Notes: generated by a model not told the origin, from the sequence alone. A stretch of DNA of 64,000 nucleotides from Nitrospira defluvii (GCA_011525625.1 WYAX01000012.1:620001-684000); one strand, 5' to 3'. Shown: positions 24,929 through 35,326, counted from the stretch's first letter. A program made the numbers and translations.

Positions 24929-25028
24929 GTTGCCGCTTGCCAGTGTGGGTGACTCCAGTGTAAAGTCGTGCACCCTGGCGAGCAGGACCGGGCGAGTTCA
25001 ACGAATCAAGGGCAGTAGAGGAGTAGGC

Positions 25029-25235
25029 ATGCAAAAGGGTATTCATCCAGTCTACCGGGAAGCGACTGTGCACTGCGCTTGTGGAAACACGTTCAAGACG
25101 CGATCGACCATTGGAGACATCAAAGTCGACATTTGTGCGGGATGCCATCCGTTCTTTACGGGAACGCAGAAAATCGTCGACACGGAAGGGCGTGTCGAAC
25201 GGTTCAAGAAGAAGTACGCCAAAAAAGATAAGTAG
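25029..25235 (+). CDS. rpmE: 50S ribosomal protein L31 (zinc-binding type)
   Basis: A 68-residue L31. The start [19 protein letters not shown] and the paired motifs CAC and CAGC show the zinc-carrying (C+) form, which holds structural Zn and can act as a zinc store. The ATG at 25029 has GAGGAG upstream; the frame is open earlier but without support. It lies about 100 bases after rho and is followed by an intrinsic terminator, a common rho-rpmE-prfA order. Confidence 0.96.
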   Translation: MQKGIHPVYREATVHCACGNTFKTRSTIGDIKVDICAGCHPFFTGTQKIVDTEGRVERFKKKYAKKDK

Positions 25236-25254
25236 GTCCAGTCAGGACATCACG

Positions 25255-25294
25255 GAGACCCTGCTTCCTTTTGGGGCAGGGTCTCTTGTTTTTT
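25255..25294 (+). terminator. Intrinsic terminator after rpmE
   Basis: A perfect 10-bp stem (25255-25264 with 25276-25285), an 11-base loop and the tail TTGTTTTTT. It separates rpmE from prfA, which starts 35 bases later. Confidence 0.85.
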
Positions 25295-25329
25295 GGGGTG
25301 ATGCGGGCTGCGGCCGGAATGAGCGACAT

Positions 25330-26412
25330 ATGGAAGACGGGTTGATCAAGAAGTGGGAGGGGATGGCGGCGCGGTACCAGGAGCTGACCAATCAGCTGAT
25401 GGATCCAACTGTTCTTAATCAGCCGGGTATGATTCATAAGCTCAACAAAGAGCGGACAGAATTAGAGGAACCGGCCCAGCAGTTTGCGGCCTACCGTGAG
25501 CTGAAGAAACAGCTCGAGGATGTGGCTATCCTGCTTCAGGACCATTCGACGGGAGGCGAGATGAAGCAGCTGTTTGCTGAGGAGAGTGCCCAGCTCAATC
25601 AGCAGGTGCTGGATCTTGAAACTCGTGCCAAAGATTTTTTGACGCCGAAAGATCCGCGCGACGAGAAGAACATGTTTCTCGAAATCCGGGCGGGAACGGG
25701 CGGGGACGAAGCCGCGTTGTTCGCGGGGGATCTCTTTCGTATGTATGTCAAATACGCTGAGCGCCATCGCCTTCGCCTGGAGGTGGTCGATGCATCCGAG
25801 ACCGGTATCGGCGGCTACCGGGAAGTCATCGCGCTCTTGGAGGGGAAGGGAGCGTTCGGCCGTCTCAGATACGAGAGTGGCGTACATCGAGTGCAGCGCG
25901 TCCCTACCACTGAGGCGAGCGGAAGAATTCATACATCGACGGTCACGGTAGCGGTCATGCCTGAGGTGGACGAGGTCGACGTGCACATTGATCCGAAGGA
26001 CTTGCGCATCGACACATTTTGCTCGTCGGGCGCCGGAGGGCAGAGCGTCAACACAACCTACTCGGCTGTCCGCATTACGCACATACCGACAGGCGTGGTT
26101 GTGAGTTGCCAGGATGAGCGCTCTCAGCTCAAAAATCGCACGAAAGCGATGCGGACATTGCGCGCGCGAATCGTGGAAGCCGAGCGGGAGAAGCAGGAAG
26201 CGGCGATTGCGCAAGACCGGAAATCGCAGGTCGGGAGCGGTGATCGGAGCGAAAAAATCCGTACGTACAATTTTCCGCAAAACCGCGTGACCGATCATCG
26301 GATCGGTTTGACGGTTCACAAGCTTGACCAGGTATTGGCGGGCGACTTGGAAGAAATCGTCCAGGCGTTGCGCGCGCATTATGAGCACTTGGCCAGCCTG
26401 GAGACGAAATGA
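25330..26412 (+). CDS. prfA: Peptide chain release factor 1
   Basis: A 360-residue RF1, which reads UAA and UAG. The peptidyl-hydrolysis motif GGQ is in [17 protein letters not shown], and the stop-codon reading region is [19 protein letters not shown]: the tripeptide here is PTT, a PxT as in RF1 (Escherichia coli has PAT) rather than RF2's SPF. The start at ATG 25330 gives the usual N-terminus; the frame is open upstream across rpmE only by chance. Its stop overlaps the prmC start (ATGA), so the factor and the enzyme that methylates its GGQ glutamine are co-translated. Confidence 0.96.
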   Translation: MEDGLIKKWEGMAARYQELTNQLMDPTVLNQPGMIHKLNKERTELEEPAQQFAAYRELKKQLEDVAILLQDHSTGGEMKQLFAEESAQLNQQVLDLETRAKDFLTPKDPRDEKNMFLEIRAGTGGDEAALFAGDLFRMYVKYAERHRLRLEVVDASETGIGGYREVIALLEGKGAFGRLRYESGVHRVQRVPTTEASGRIHTSTVTVAVMPEVDEVDVHIDPKDLRIDTFCSSGAGGQSVNTTYSAVRITHIPTGVVVSCQDERSQLKNRTKAMRTLRARIVEAEREKQEAAIAQDRKSQVGSGDRSEKIRTYNFPQNRVTDHRIGLTVHKLDQVLAGDLEEIVQALRAHYEHLASLETK

Positions 26413-27341
26413 GCCGGGTATCACGCGGCACCGTCGCGGCTGCTATCCCCACGATTCGCATTGTGGTAGACGAGGCGGAGCGCCGCTTGGCTGCCGCCGG
26501 AATCGAGCAGCCTGCCTTGGAAGCGGCCTGGTTGTTGGAGCATGCGGTAGGGATATCGCCGCTCATGCAGCGCGTACATGCGGGTCGTGAATTGACCGTC
26601 ACGGAATCCGAATGCATGCGAATTCTTGTCTCGCGTCGTGCCCGTCGTGAGCCGTTGCAATATGTGCTTGGTACGCAGGAGTTCTGCGGAAAGGCGTTTC
26701 AAGTGACCCCTGCGGTCCTGATCCCACGTCCGGAGAGTGTGCTGTTGGTTGCGGAAGCGGTTCGTCGTTGCGCAAACCTTCCGGCCGCCACGGTTGTCGA
26801 CGTGGGGACCGGTTCCGGTTGTCTGGCGGTGTCCGTGGCGCTGGCCTTGCCGGAGGCGCGAGTGTTCGCGATCGATCTCTCGGCTGAAGCCTTGCTGGTT
26901 GCGCGACGCAATATGGTTCAGCACGGGTGTGATGCCCGTATCGACTGCCGTGAGGGGGATCTCCTGGCCCCACTCGATGAGGCGGAATGGCTGCAGAAGA
27001 TCGATGTGATTGTGTCGAATCCTCCTTATATCGCTGACGGTGAGATGTCGACGTTGCAACCGGAGGTGGGGGGCTTTGAGCCTCGATTGGCATTGGCCGG
27101 AGGGCCGGATGGTATGGAGGTGCATCGACGCCTCCTACAGCAGGCCCCGACCTATTTGAGGTCGGGTGGCGCGCTTCTCATGGAAGTCGGACTCGGTCAG
27201 GCTGCGGCAGTCTGCCGCGTCGCGGAGGAGGGAGGGTGGTTTCGCGCAGCCACTGTCCTGCACGATGATGCCGGAATTGGTCGTGTCGTGTGCTGTGAAA
27301 AACGTGAGTCGCGAAGGGAAACTCTTTCGAGTAATAGCTGA
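26409..27341 (+). CDS. prmC: Release factor glutamine methyltransferase
   Basis: A 310-residue PrmC, which methylates the Gln of the GGQ motif in RF1 and RF2. The N-terminal helical domain spans residues about 10-110, the SAM loop is [17 protein letters not shown], and the catalytic NPPY is in [17 protein letters not shown] at 26409 overlaps the prfA stop. A basic C-terminal tail of about 20 residues ([14 protein letters not shown]) is longer than in most homologues. murA follows after 45 bases. Confidence 0.94.
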   Translation: MSRVSRGTVAAAIPTIRIVVDEAERRLAAAGIEQPALEAAWLLEHAVGISPLMQRVHAGRELTVTESECMRILVSRRARREPLQYVLGTQEFCGKAFQVTPAVLIPRPESVLLVAEAVRRCANLPAATVVDVGTGSGCLAVSVALALPEARVFAIDLSAEALLVARRNMVQHGCDARIDCREGDLLAPLDEAEWLQKIDVIVSNPPYIADGEMSTLQPEVGGFEPRLALAGGPDGMEVHRRLLQQAPTYLRSGGALLMEVGLGQAAAVCRVAEEGGWFRAATVLHDDAGIGRVVCCEKRESRRETLSSNS

Positions 27342-27386
27342 CAAGGGCGGGGAGGCCGCAACGACGCGTCGGCCCAATTGAAACCT

Positions 27387-28643
27387 ATGGATCAGATCAT
27401 TATTCATGGCGGCCGCCGGTTGGCAGGAGCCGTTCGCATCAGCGGGGCGAAAAACGCCGCCTTGCCGATCCTCGCCTCGACGATTCTCGGGGGAGGAGAG
27501 TGTGTGCTCTCGAACATGCCGAGCGTGGTGGATGTGCTCACCATGGGAAAGTTGCTCAGGATGTTGGGCATTGCGGTCGTCCAGGAGGGGGAGCATACGG
27601 TTGCGCATGCCCAGTCCATTGCGTCAACGGAGGCCCCCTACGATTTAGTTCGGACGATGCGTGCGTCGGTGTTAGTGTTGGGCCCGCTCGTGGCCCGAAT
27701 GGGTGAAGCGAAAGTATCGCTTCCCGGAGGGTGCGCTATCGGATCTCGACCGGTGAATTTTCACTTGGCCGGCCTGGAAAAGATGGGCGCCTCGGTTGAA
27801 ATCGAGCACGGGTACATCAAAGCGACGGCACGTCGTTTGCGCGGAAGCCGGATTTATTTCGACATACCGAGCGTCACCGGCACTGAAAATCTCATGATGG
27901 CCGCGGTGCTGGCCGAAGGGACCACGGTACTTGAAAATACAGCAAAGGAACCGGAAATCGCGGATCTGGCCGATTTTCTCGTCAAGCGGGGCGCACGCAT
28001 TGCCGGTGCGGGGACGGACATGATCACGATCGAAGGGGTGACGGAACTGCACGGGGCTGATCATGACGTGATTCCCGATCGTATCGAGGCCGGGACCTAT
28101 CTCGTGGCCGGCGCCATTACCGGAGGTGAGGTCTCGGTCGAGCGTTGTCGCCCTGAGCATTTGGAACCGCTGTTGGTAAAATTGCGGGAGAGCGGGGCGG
28201 AGTTGGCGGAAGAGGGAGGGCGGGTCCGCCTCAAGATGAACGGGCGCTTGAAAGGAACGAATGTTCGAACCAGCCCGCATCCAGGATTCCCGACCGATAT
28301 GCAGGCACAGTTTGTCGCTCTGATGGCCGTGGCTGAAGGCACCAGCGTGGTGACGGAGACCATTTTCGAAAGCCGGTTCATGCATGTGGAGGAACTGCGC
28401 CGCATGGGCGGGGATATTCGCGTGGAAGGCAACCGGGTGCTGATTACGGGCAAGGAACGGTTGACGGGTGCTCCCGTTATGGCCTCGGATCTCCGGGCCA
28501 GTGCCGGTCTGATTGTGGCCGGTCTCGCGGCTGAAGGCACGACGGAGGTGTCCCGTGTCTATCATCTCGATCGAGGATATGAACGGCTTGAAGAAAAACT
28601 GAACGCGTTGGGCGCGAGCATCGAGCGGAGGAAGGGGAAGTAA
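27387..28643 (+). CDS. murA: UDP-N-acetylglucosamine 1-carboxyvinyltransferase
   Basis: A 418-residue MurA, the first committed enzyme of peptidoglycan synthesis (transfer of enolpyruvate to UDP-GlcNAc). It opens with [20 protein letters not shown] and has the catalytic Cys116 in [13 protein letters not shown], the fosfomycin target; this Cys (not Asp) predicts a sensitive enzyme. The inside-out alpha-beta barrel halves are complete. The ATG at 27387 has no strong ribosome site; a TTG at 27378 is an alternative. It is followed by hisG only two bases after its stop. Confidence 0.95.
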   Translation: MDQIIIHGGRRLAGAVRISGAKNAALPILASTILGGGECVLSNMPSVVDVLTMGKLLRMLGIAVVQEGEHTVAHAQSIASTEAPYDLVRTMRASVLVLGPLVARMGEAKVSLPGGCAIGSRPVNFHLAGLEKMGASVEIEHGYIKATARRLRGSRIYFDIPSVTGTENLMMAAVLAEGTTVLENTAKEPEIADLADFLVKRGARIAGAGTDMITIEGVTELHGADHDVIPDRIEAGTYLVAGAITGGEVSVERCRPEHLEPLLVKLRESGAELAEEGGRVRLKMNGRLKGTNVRTSPHPGFPTDMQAQFVALMAVAEGTSVVTETIFESRFMHVEELRRMGGDIRVEGNRVLITGKERLTGAPVMASDLRASAGLIVAGLAAEGTTEVSRVYHLDRGYERLEEKLNALGASIERRKGK

Positions 28644-28645
28644 CC

Positions 28646-29314
28646 GTGAGGGCGAGGAGAGCCGTGGAGGAGCGACCGAAAGGTCTGACAATCGCGCTGT
28701 CGAAGGGGAAACTACTTGGCCCGGTGCTGGAATTGATGAAGCAGGCTGGGTATGACAGCCCCGGTCTCTCCGCCGAGAGCCGAAAGCTGGTGTTTGACTG
28801 TTCGGCCAACGACGCCAGATTTCTCATCGTCAGACCGACCGATGTGCCGACTTACGTCGAACATGGGGCCGCCGACGTTGGAGTGGTGGGAAAGGATGTG
28901 CTGTTGGAGCAGGACAGCGACGTCTATGAGCCGTTGGATTTAAAGGTCGGAGCGTGTAGAATCTCCGTCGCCGCTTTGCAGGGCCAACCGTCGCCGGACC
29001 GTTGGTCGTCCAAGATTCGCGTGGCGACAAAGTATCCCAACGTCACTGAGCGCTATTTCAATCAGCGCGGCGTGCCGGTCGAGATCGTCAAATTGTATGG
29101 ATCGATCGAACTGGCTCCCCTGGTCGGCTTGGCGGATCGAATTGTCGATCTGGTTGAAACGGGGAGCACCTTGAGGGCCCATGACCTTGCAGAGGTGGAG
29201 GTAATCACCCACTCCACTGCCCGCTTGATCGTCAATCGGGCCAGCCTCAAGCTGAAACACGAACCCCTGAAGGTGTTGATCGAACGGCTGCGCGTAGCTG
29301 TGGCGACTGAATAG
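28646..29314 (+). CDS. hisG: ATP phosphoribosyltransferase, short form
   Basis: A 222-residue HisG, the first enzyme of histidine synthesis (ATP plus PRPP). It has GLTIALSKGKLLGPVLEL at the start, DVPTYVEHGAADVGVVGKD in the middle, and the PRPP loop DLVETGSTLRAHDLAEVE. It lacks the C-terminal regulatory domain, so it is of the short type that usually needs HisZ; no hisZ is in this window. It starts at GTG 28646 with GGAGGAAGGGG upstream, just after the murA stop. It is the first gene of the his cluster. Confidence 0.94.
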   Translation: MRARRAVEERPKGLTIALSKGKLLGPVLELMKQAGYDSPGLSAESRKLVFDCSANDARFLIVRPTDVPTYVEHGAADVGVVGKDVLLEQDSDVYEPLDLKVGACRISVAALQGQPSPDRWSSKIRVATKYPNVTERYFNQRGVPVEIVKLYGSIELAPLVGLADRIVDLVETGSTLRAHDLAEVEVITHSTARLIVNRASLKLKHEPLKVLIERLRVAVATE

Positions 29315-29400
29315 CGCGCCGACCTATCCCACGCGGGTAGCCGTGGAGGTTCGAGAGAGTGCCGTTGCTACGTCTGGCGTGCGGCGGCAGGACGGGAGTC

Positions 29401-30684
29401 ATGACCATTTTTGCGAGTACCGATCGGGGATTTGCCAACGCATTGCGGAAAATTGCGACCCGTTCGCGTTCGCAGGGGGCGAGTGTTGAAAAAAGTGTCC
29501 GCGTGATTCTCCGGGCTGTCGAGCGTGGTGGAGATCGGGCGGTCCTGCGGTATACCAAGAAGTTCGACCGGCTTGCGTTGACGCTGGATCAGGTTCGTGT
29601 GACGTCTGAGGAAGTCAAGGACGCGTACTATCACATTCGCAAGGATGAAGGGGACTCGCTTCGATACGCGGCGGAACGGGTACGCCAGTTTCACGAACGC
29701 CAGCGAACCAAAACCTGGATGTATCAGGAGCAGACGGCGACGCTCGGTCAGACGGTGACGCCGCTTGATGCGGTCGGCATATACGTACCTGGCGGAAAGG
29801 CCGTCTACCCCTCGTCGGTGCTCATGTGTGCTATTCCCGCAAAGGTGGCCGGGGTACGCCGGATCGTCATGTGCACGCCGACCCCGAAGGGGGAGATCAA
29901 TCCTTATTTGCTGGTTGCCGCCGACATCGCCGGCGTCGACGAAATTTATCGTGTCGGCGGGGTGCAAGCGATCGGTGCGATGGCCTTCGGCACAAAGACG
30001 ATTGCCAAGGTGGATAAGATTGTGGGGCCCGGCAATATGTACGTCGCGACCGCCAAGCGGCTGCTGTATGGCACGGTAGGCATCGATATGGTGGCTGGTC
30101 CCAGTGAGTTGCTGGTCGTGGCGGATGATGATGCGAAGCCGGCGCACGTCGCGGCGGACTTGCTTTGCGAGGCAGAACATGATGAGGATGCACAGGTATA
30201 CCTCGTGACGACCTCGGCATCCTTGGCGAAAGAAGTCGTGCGGTTGATTCAGCTGCAGCTGAAGGGGTTGCAGCGGGAAAAAATCGCCGCCAAGTCGATC
30301 GCGCGACATTTTGCGGCGTTCGTGGTCCCCACCATGGACGACGCCATCGAGGTGGCGAATCAGATTGCTCCCGAACATCTCACGTTGTCTGTCGATCGAC
30401 CCTTCGATTATCTGGAGCAGGTTCGCCACGCCGGAGCGTTGTTCCTGGGACGATACACGCCGCCCGCTGTGGCGGATTACGTGGCGGGTCCCAACCATGT
30501 GTTGCCGACCGGCGCGACGGCGCGTTTCTTCTCCCCGCTCTCCGTCAATGACTACGTGAAGGTCAGCAATATCGTGCATTACACAAGGGAAGAATTGACG
30601 AAAGCCAAGGATCACATCGTCCGACTGGCGCACATCGAAGGCTTCGATGCGCACGCGAAATCAGCCCAAAGCAGGTTCTCATGA
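29401..30684 (+). CDS. hisD: Histidinol dehydrogenase
   Basis: A 427-residue HisD, which carries out the last two oxidations to L-histidine using NAD+ and zinc. Visible signatures are [15 protein letters not shown] near residue 120, [13 protein letters not shown], and AEHDEDAQ with the zinc-site residues, plus [10 protein letters not shown] and GPNHVLPT. The ATG at 29401 puts the family's first conserved segment ([13 protein letters not shown]) near residue 6; a GTG at 29359 with GGAGG further upstream would add 14 residues and cannot be excluded. The stop overlaps the hisB start. Confidence 0.94.
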   Translation: MTIFASTDRGFANALRKIATRSRSQGASVEKSVRVILRAVERGGDRAVLRYTKKFDRLALTLDQVRVTSEEVKDAYYHIRKDEGDSLRYAAERVRQFHERQRTKTWMYQEQTATLGQTVTPLDAVGIYVPGGKAVYPSSVLMCAIPAKVAGVRRIVMCTPTPKGEINPYLLVAADIAGVDEIYRVGGVQAIGAMAFGTKTIAKVDKIVGPGNMYVATAKRLLYGTVGIDMVAGPSELLVVADDDAKPAHVAADLLCEAEHDEDAQVYLVTTSASLAKEVVRLIQLQLKGLQREKIAAKSIARHFAAFVVPTMDDAIEVANQIAPEHLTLSVDRPFDYLEQVRHAGALFLGRYTPPAVADYVAGPNHVLPTGATARFFSPLSVNDYVKVSNIVHYTREELTKAKDHIVRLAHIEGFDAHAKSAQSRFS

Positions 30685-31286
30685 AACAGACCGGCGCTCC
30701 GAGACAAGCTGCGCTTCATCGTGCCACGAAAGAAACCGATATCCGCGTCGAGTGGGTGCTGGACGGGAGCGGGCACGGACAGATCGACACCTCTATCCGG
30801 TTTTTCGATCACATGCTGGAGCTGTTAGCCAAGCATGGATTCTTCGATCTCACGGTTCAAGCGAAGGGTGATATCGACATCGACGAGCACCACACGGTGG
30901 AAGACGTCGGCATCACCATGGGCAAGGCGCTGCATCAGGCCTTGGGGGAGAAGGCAGGGATTAAGCGGTTCGGGTGGGCCTCAGTGCCCTTGGATGAAAC
31001 GCTCGCTCAGGTGACGCTGGATCTCAGTGGGCGCCCATACCTGGTGTACAACGTGAATTTGCCGGATCGGAAGATCAAAACGTTCGACTTGGGCCTGTTC
31101 GAGGACTTTTTTCAAGCGTTCGTGACCCATGGGGGGTTGAATCTTCACGTCAATCTCAAGTATGGGCGCAATCCTCATCACATCATGGAAGCCATCTTCA
31201 AAGCGCTGGCTCGGGCGTTGGATCAGGCCACTATGGTGGAGGAGCGGTTGTCGGGGACGGTTCTGTCGACGAAGGGAAGTCTCTAG
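30681..31286 (+). CDS. hisB: Imidazoleglycerol-phosphate dehydratase
   Basis: A 201-residue single-function HisB (dehydratase only, with no phosphatase domain). The manganese ligands sit in [17 protein letters not shown] and [16 protein letters not shown], and in the mirrored repeat [11 protein letters not shown] and [19 protein letters not shown]. The ATG at 30681 overlaps the hisD stop (ATGA), so the two genes are coupled. Histidinol-phosphatase must be encoded elsewhere. Confidence 0.95.
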   Translation: MKQTGAPRQAALHRATKETDIRVEWVLDGSGHGQIDTSIRFFDHMLELLAKHGFFDLTVQAKGDIDIDEHHTVEDVGITMGKALHQALGEKAGIKRFGWASVPLDETLAQVTLDLSGRPYLVYNVNLPDRKIKTFDLGLFEDFFQAFVTHGGLNLHVNLKYGRNPHHIMEAIFKALARALDQATMVEERLSGTVLSTKGSL

Positions 31287-31361
31287 TTCCCGTTGGTGGG
31301 GTCGGGGTGGATCACCATTGGGTGGTCGGCGGTGCCTCATCGCGGATCTTCGAGCGTCATC

Positions 31362-31970
31362 ATGATCGCCATCATTGATTACGGCATGGGTAATTTGCGG
31401 AGCGTCTTCAAGGCCTTCGAAGCCGTGGGGCATCAGGCCGTGGTGACGCGTGATCCTCGAGCCATTGCGAATGCCGACCATGTCGTGTTGCCTGGCGTGG
31501 GAGCGTTCGGTGATTGCATGGCGAATCTCGAACGGTATGAGTTAATCACCCCCATTCAGGCCGCGATCCAGTCGGGCAAACCGTTCCTGGGCATTTGTCT
31601 GGGACTCCAGTTGCTGTTCACGGAGAGCGAAGAGTTCGGAGCTCACAAGGGGCTCGGGATCATTCCCGGCCGTGTGAAAAAATTTGCGCTGGGTCCCTCT
31701 CTGAAAGTTCCGCATATGGGGTGGAATGACATTCAGGTCGTCCGGCCCTCGCCTCCATTGGCCGGGATTGCGTCGGGTAGCTACTGTTACTTCGTGCATT
31801 CCTATTATGTCGAACCTGCGGATGAGACGGTCATCGCGACCGTCACCGAGTACGGAAAACCGTTTGTCTCGGCGGTATGGAGGGACAACGTGGTGGCCTG
31901 CCAGTTCCATCCCGAAAAAAGCCAAACCGTCGGCCTGCGGCTCATCAAGAATTTCGGTGCCTGGACGTGA
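31362..31970 (+). CDS. hisH: Imidazole glycerol phosphate synthase, glutamine amidotransferase subunit
   Basis: A 202-residue class I glutaminase that feeds ammonia to HisF. It starts IAIIDYGMGNLRSV, has the nucleophile in GICLGLQLLF (Cys) and ends with the His-Glu pair in CQFHPEKSQ. The ATG at 31362 gives the normal start; the frame is open upstream to 31293 without family match. The next gene begins within its stop codon (GTGA at 31967-31970), which suggests translational coupling. Confidence 0.95.
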   Translation: MIAIIDYGMGNLRSVFKAFEAVGHQAVVTRDPRAIANADHVVLPGVGAFGDCMANLERYELITPIQAAIQSGKPFLGICLGLQLLFTESEEFGAHKGLGIIPGRVKKFALGPSLKVPHMGWNDIQVVRPSPPLAGIASGSYCYFVHSYYVEPADETVIATVTEYGKPFVSAVWRDNVVACQFHPEKSQTVGLRLIKNFGAWT

Positions 31971-32701
31971 GCGCACTAGTGTTTCGCTGCCTGCCGGCGT
32001 TGCTGACCGCCCTACTCATCGTCGGCTGCAGCGGGACGAAGGTGACGACCAAGGTGTCTGCACAAGCAGCGAAGTATCCTATCCGGACGATCGCACTGAT
32101 TCCGTTCGATACCATCACCACGCCTCAAATTGTTGATCCCAGCGGTCCGGCATTTTCCGTGCCTTCCGGCGCTCGACGGTCTGATATCGCGCCAACCGGC
32201 TCCCCGGCGACCGATCAATTTGTGCGTCAGACGCAGGTCGTACCGCAGGCCGCCGGCGAAAAAATTGCCGAGTTGTTGTGGACGAAACTGAAGGCCAAGC
32301 CAGGCTTGCGCGTGCTCTCTCCCAACGACGCGCGGTCCGCGGTGCGAGACCTTTCCGGCGGGGCTGCGGCTGAGGCGCCCCCCGCTCATAAAATCGCTCA
32401 GCGTCTTGGGGCAGATGCGGCATTAATTGGGAAGGTGCTGGTCTATCAAGAGCGTGTGGGGAGCCGGCTGGGAGCGGATCCACCGGCCGCTGTGGGGTTC
32501 GAAGTGAAGCTGGTGGCACCAGACGGGATGGTCTTGTGGGAAGGTAATTATTACGAAAAACAGCGGCCTATGACAGAAGATTTTATCGGCTTCATTCAGC
32601 GATCTGGTGGGTTTGTGACTGCGGATGAGTTGGCGGCGTATGGGGCTTCCGAATTGGCGGAGGTCTTCCCCTACGGTGGGGCGGCCGGGGGGGCTCCATA
32701 G
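31967..32701 (+). CDS. Putative lipoprotein encoded inside the his operon
   Basis: I do not recognise a specific family. The 244-residue product starts at a GTG that overlaps the hisH stop. It has a lipoprotein signal: a hydrophobic stretch ALLTALLIV before a Cys at residue 21 in the lipobox IVGC. The mature part has an IALIPFDTI segment and a later region KIAQRLGADAALIGKVLVY that resemble lipoproteins with a TolB/GNA1162-like fold (a strand followed by a family helix and strand). An outer-membrane or periplasmic anchor is expected. It lies between hisH and hisA on the same strand (23 bases before hisA), so it is co-transcribed with the histidine genes, for no obvious metabolic reason. Confidence 0.75.
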   Translation: MSALVFRCLPALLTALLIVGCSGTKVTTKVSAQAAKYPIRTIALIPFDTITTPQIVDPSGPAFSVPSGARRSDIAPTGSPATDQFVRQTQVVPQAAGEKIAELLWTKLKAKPGLRVLSPNDARSAVRDLSGGAAAEAPPAHKIAQRLGADAALIGKVLVYQERVGSRLGADPPAAVGFEVKLVAPDGMVLWEGNYYEKQRPMTEDFIGFIQRSGGFVTADELAAYGASELAEVFPYGGAAGGAP

Positions 32702-32723
32702 TGGATTTGTGGCAGGTGAATGC

Positions 32724-33449
32724 ATGCGTGTGATTCCGGCGATTGATCTGAAGGACGGGCGTTGCGTGCGGTTGCGGCAGGGTGATATGGCGGCTGAAAC
32801 CGTGTATTCGGAGGACGTACCTTCGGTCGCGCGACGGTGGCAGGAACAGGGGGCCGACCTCATTCATGTCGTCGACTTGAATGGTGCAGTCGATGGGGAG
32901 CCCAAGAACCTGCCTCAGATCGAGGCGGTGATGAAGAGCGTCAGCGTCGAGGTGCAGGTTGGTGGAGGCATCAGAAGCATCGAGACCGTCAGAACATATC
33001 TCCAGGCAGGAGTGGCACGAGTGGTGCTCGGGACCGCCGCCCTCACAGATCGAGGGTTTCTCGCGCAGGCCTGTCGGGAATTTCCGCGGCGGATTCTCCT
33101 CGGCCTTGATGCGCGAGACGGTAAGGTGGCGGTGAAAGGGTGGACCACGGTGTCGGAGACGAGAGCCATCGACCTACTCAAGGAGCTTGCCGCCCATGAG
33201 CTGGGTGCTGTCATCTATACGGATATTGCACGCGACGGCATGTTGAGTGGGCCGAATCTCGCGGCATTGCGGGAAGTGGTGGAGAGTTCTTCATTGCCAG
33301 TTATCGCCTCAGGCGGCATCACGCGGGTGGAGGATTTGCAGGCGGTGCAGGCGTTTGGTCCGCGTGTCGAGGGGGCCATCGTCGGGAAAGCGCTGTATGA
33401 CGGTAAGTTGGACTACGCGGCGGCGGTTGCAGCCATCCGGAATCGTTGA
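32724..33449 (+). CDS. hisA: Phosphoribosylformimino-5-aminoimidazole carboxamide ribotide isomerase
   Basis: A 241-residue HisA, a TIM barrel catalysing the Amadori rearrangement of ProFAR. It starts [20 protein letters not shown] with the catalytic Asp8 and has the second acid in [11 protein letters not shown], with the phosphate loops QVGGGIRS and IASGGITR. The ATG at 32724 has AGGTG upstream. The frame is open upstream only because it overlaps the lipoprotein gene. Confidence 0.95.
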   Translation: MRVIPAIDLKDGRCVRLRQGDMAAETVYSEDVPSVARRWQEQGADLIHVVDLNGAVDGEPKNLPQIEAVMKSVSVEVQVGGGIRSIETVRTYLQAGVARVVLGTAALTDRGFLAQACREFPRRILLGLDARDGKVAVKGWTTVSETRAIDLLKELAAHELGAVIYTDIARDGMLSGPNLAALREVVESSSLPVIASGGITRVEDLQAVQAFGPRVEGAIVGKALYDGKLDYAAAVAAIRNR

Positions 33450-33520
33450 GGATTTTCTGTGAGGGTTGGAGAGAGAACCGTTTCGTTTCACGTTTCACGT
33501 TTTACGCGTCACGCACTCAT

Positions 33521-34306
33521 ATGTTGACCAAACGCATCATTCCATGTCTGGACGTCAAGGATGGTCGGGTCGTCAAGGGCGTGAGTTTTGTGAATTTGCG
33601 CGATGCCGGAGATCCCGTGGAAGTAGCCACCGTTTACGACCGTGAAGGGGCGGACGAATTGTGCTTCCTGGATATTACGGCTTCACACGAAAATCGCAAA
33701 ACTATTATTGACGTGGTGGAGCAGACGGCTGCCCGGGTCTTCATGCCGGTCACGGTGGGCGGCGGCGTGCGCACACTGGACGACATTCGTGCATTACTCA
33801 ATGCCGGGGCCGACAAAGTGAGTATCAACACCACGGCTGTCCAGCAGCCGGAATTCGTACGTGAGGCGGCGCAACGGTTCGGCACGCAGTGCATCGTGGT
33901 GGCCATCGATGCCAAACGGAATGAGTCCGGCGGACAGTGGCAGGTGCATACACATGGCGGGCGGAAGGCGACCGGGTTGGATGCAGTGGAATGGGCTCAG
34001 CGCATGGAAGGATATGGCGCCGGAGAGATTCTGCTGACCAGCATGGATCAAGACGGTCGGCAAAATGGGTACGACTTGGCGTTGACGGCCTCGGTGTCCG
34101 AGCGCCTCACGATTCCGGTGATCGCCTCGGGAGGGGTGGGGACCTTGGAGCATTTGTACGATGGGCTGGTCAAGGGAAAAGCCGATGCTGTGTTGGCCGC
34201 CTCGATATTCCACTACCGAACGCATACGATTCAGCAAGCCAAGAACTATTTGCGGGAACGTGGCGTGCCCGTTCGGCTCGGCGTCGTCCCGCAGGAACAG
34301 ATGTGA
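33521..34306 (+). CDS. hisF: Imidazole glycerol phosphate synthase, cyclase subunit
   Basis: A 261-residue HisF barrel, which closes the imidazole ring with ammonia from HisH. Signatures are [19 protein letters not shown] (Asp11), the loop [21 protein letters not shown] with the second catalytic Asp, and [12 protein letters not shown]. The ATG at 33521 is the usual start. The 70 bases before it hold short direct repeats of a GTTTCAC word. The stop codon overlaps the hisIE start. Confidence 0.95.
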   Translation: MLTKRIIPCLDVKDGRVVKGVSFVNLRDAGDPVEVATVYDREGADELCFLDITASHENRKTIIDVVEQTAARVFMPVTVGGGVRTLDDIRALLNAGADKVSINTTAVQQPEFVREAAQRFGTQCIVVAIDAKRNESGGQWQVHTHGGRKATGLDAVEWAQRMEGYGAGEILLTSMDQDGRQNGYDLALTASVSERLTIPVIASGGVGTLEHLYDGLVKGKADAVLAASIFHYRTHTIQQAKNYLRERGVPVRLGVVPQEQM

Positions 34307-34989
34307 TGACGCAGGACAGTCGGGATTTGACGTTTGACAGACAGGGGCTGCTTCCTGCCGTGATTCAAGACTGGCTGGACGGGACCGTCCTGATGGTGGG
34401 TTTCATGAACCAGCAGGCTATCACCAAGACGCTGGAGACGAAGTTCGTTCACTTTTGGAGTCGCTCACGCCAAAAGTTGTGGCGGAAAGGGGAGTCGTCC
34501 GGCCATGTGCTGCGGGTGAAAGACCTCTTTGTCGATTGTGATCATGACACCATCCTTGTGAAGGCGGAACCGGTCGGGCCAACCTGTCATACCGGTGAGC
34601 GCGCCTGTTTTTTTGTCAGAATGACGGAGCAGGGGCAAGCCGGTGAGGCGAAGACTCAGGATGCCGGGGGAGGGATCCTGGAGCGCATTTACCAGACCAT
34701 CCTGGAGCGGAAGGCCAACCCCCAGCCTGATTCCTATGTCGCGAAGTTGCTGCAGGGTGGAGCAGACCGGATCTTGAAGAAGGTGGCCGAAGAGGCCGGT
34801 GAGGTGATCATCGCAGCCAAGAATAAGAAGCGAGAAGAGATCGTCTACGAAACCGCCGATCTGCTTTTTCACACGCTTCTTGTGCTGGGCTATCACGACG
34901 TGACGCTTGGCGACGTGTATCGTGAGTTAGGCTCCCGGTTCGGGAAGTCGGGGATTCGTCCGGAGCCGGGAGGGGGAGCAGGTGGATAA
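34306..34989 (+). CDS. hisIE: Bifunctional phosphoribosyl-AMP cyclohydrolase / phosphoribosyl-ATP pyrophosphatase
   Basis: A 227-residue fusion carrying two early steps of histidine synthesis. Residues about 1-110 are HisI: LMVGFMNQQA, WSRSRQKLWRKGESSGH and the metal-binding DCDHDTILV with CHTG and ACFF. Residues about 120-220 are HisE: ILERIYQTILERK, then KLLQGGADRILKKVAEEAGE with the acidic MazG-like helix and ADLLFH. The ATG is within the hisF stop (TGATG), and the GTG of the HIT gene overlaps its end. Confidence 0.95.
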   Translation: MTQDSRDLTFDRQGLLPAVIQDWLDGTVLMVGFMNQQAITKTLETKFVHFWSRSRQKLWRKGESSGHVLRVKDLFVDCDHDTILVKAEPVGPTCHTGERACFFVRMTEQGQAGEAKTQDAGGGILERIYQTILERKANPQPDSYVAKLLQGGADRILKKVAEEAGEVIIAAKNKKREEIVYETADLLFHTLLVLGYHDVTLGDVYRELGSRFGKSGIRPEPGGGAGG

Positions 34990-35326
34990 CTGCATTTTCT
35001 GTCGCATTGTGGCTGGTACTATTCCGGCAACGATTGTCCATCAGGATGACCAGGTGCTGGCGTTCGAAGACATCAATGCCCAGGCCCCCGTCCACATCCT
35101 GGTGATCCCCAAACGACATGTCGCGGCAGTTCAGGATTGCGCAGACGGCGATCAGGCATTGCTGGGGAAGCTCCTGTTGACCTGTGCGGAGGTGGCGCGG
35201 GCTCATAATCTGAATGGATCCGGTTATCGTATCGTCACGAATACGGGGGCGGACAGTGGACAGACCGTGTTTCATCTCCATCTGCATGTGCTCGGCGGAA
35301 GGACTATGGGCTGGCCTCCCGGGTAA
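34982..35326 (+). CDS. Histidine triad (HIT/HINT) nucleotide-binding protein
   Basis: A 114-residue HINT-type protein. The histidine triad is at residues 98-102 in HLHLHVLGG, and the start DNCIFCRIVAGTIPATIVH is standard for the branch. These proteins hydrolyse purine nucleoside phosphoramidates. It begins at GTG 34982, overlapping the hisIE stop by eight bases, so it is the last gene of the histidine cluster. It contains the CxxC (Cys4, Cys7) often found at this position. Confidence 0.92.
   Translation: MDNCIFCRIVAGTIPATIVHQDDQVLAFEDINAQAPVHILVIPKRHVAAVQDCADGDQALLGKLLLTCAEVARAHNLNGSGYRIVTNTGADSGQTVFHLHLHVLGGRTMGWPPG

Noticed and set aside
24017-24973. A 318-codon minus-strand open frame antisense to rho
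   Set aside because: Codon bias of rho creates long open frames on the other strand; its product resembles nothing known.
31293-31361. Upstream extension of hisH
   Set aside because: The 23 added residues have no family match, and the ATG at 31362 starts exactly at the conserved first strand.
33478-33520. Tandem GTTTCAC words before hisF, as a possible CRISPR or operator array
   Set aside because: Only two or three short, imperfect copies exist with no spacers. No CRISPR array was seen anywhere in the window.
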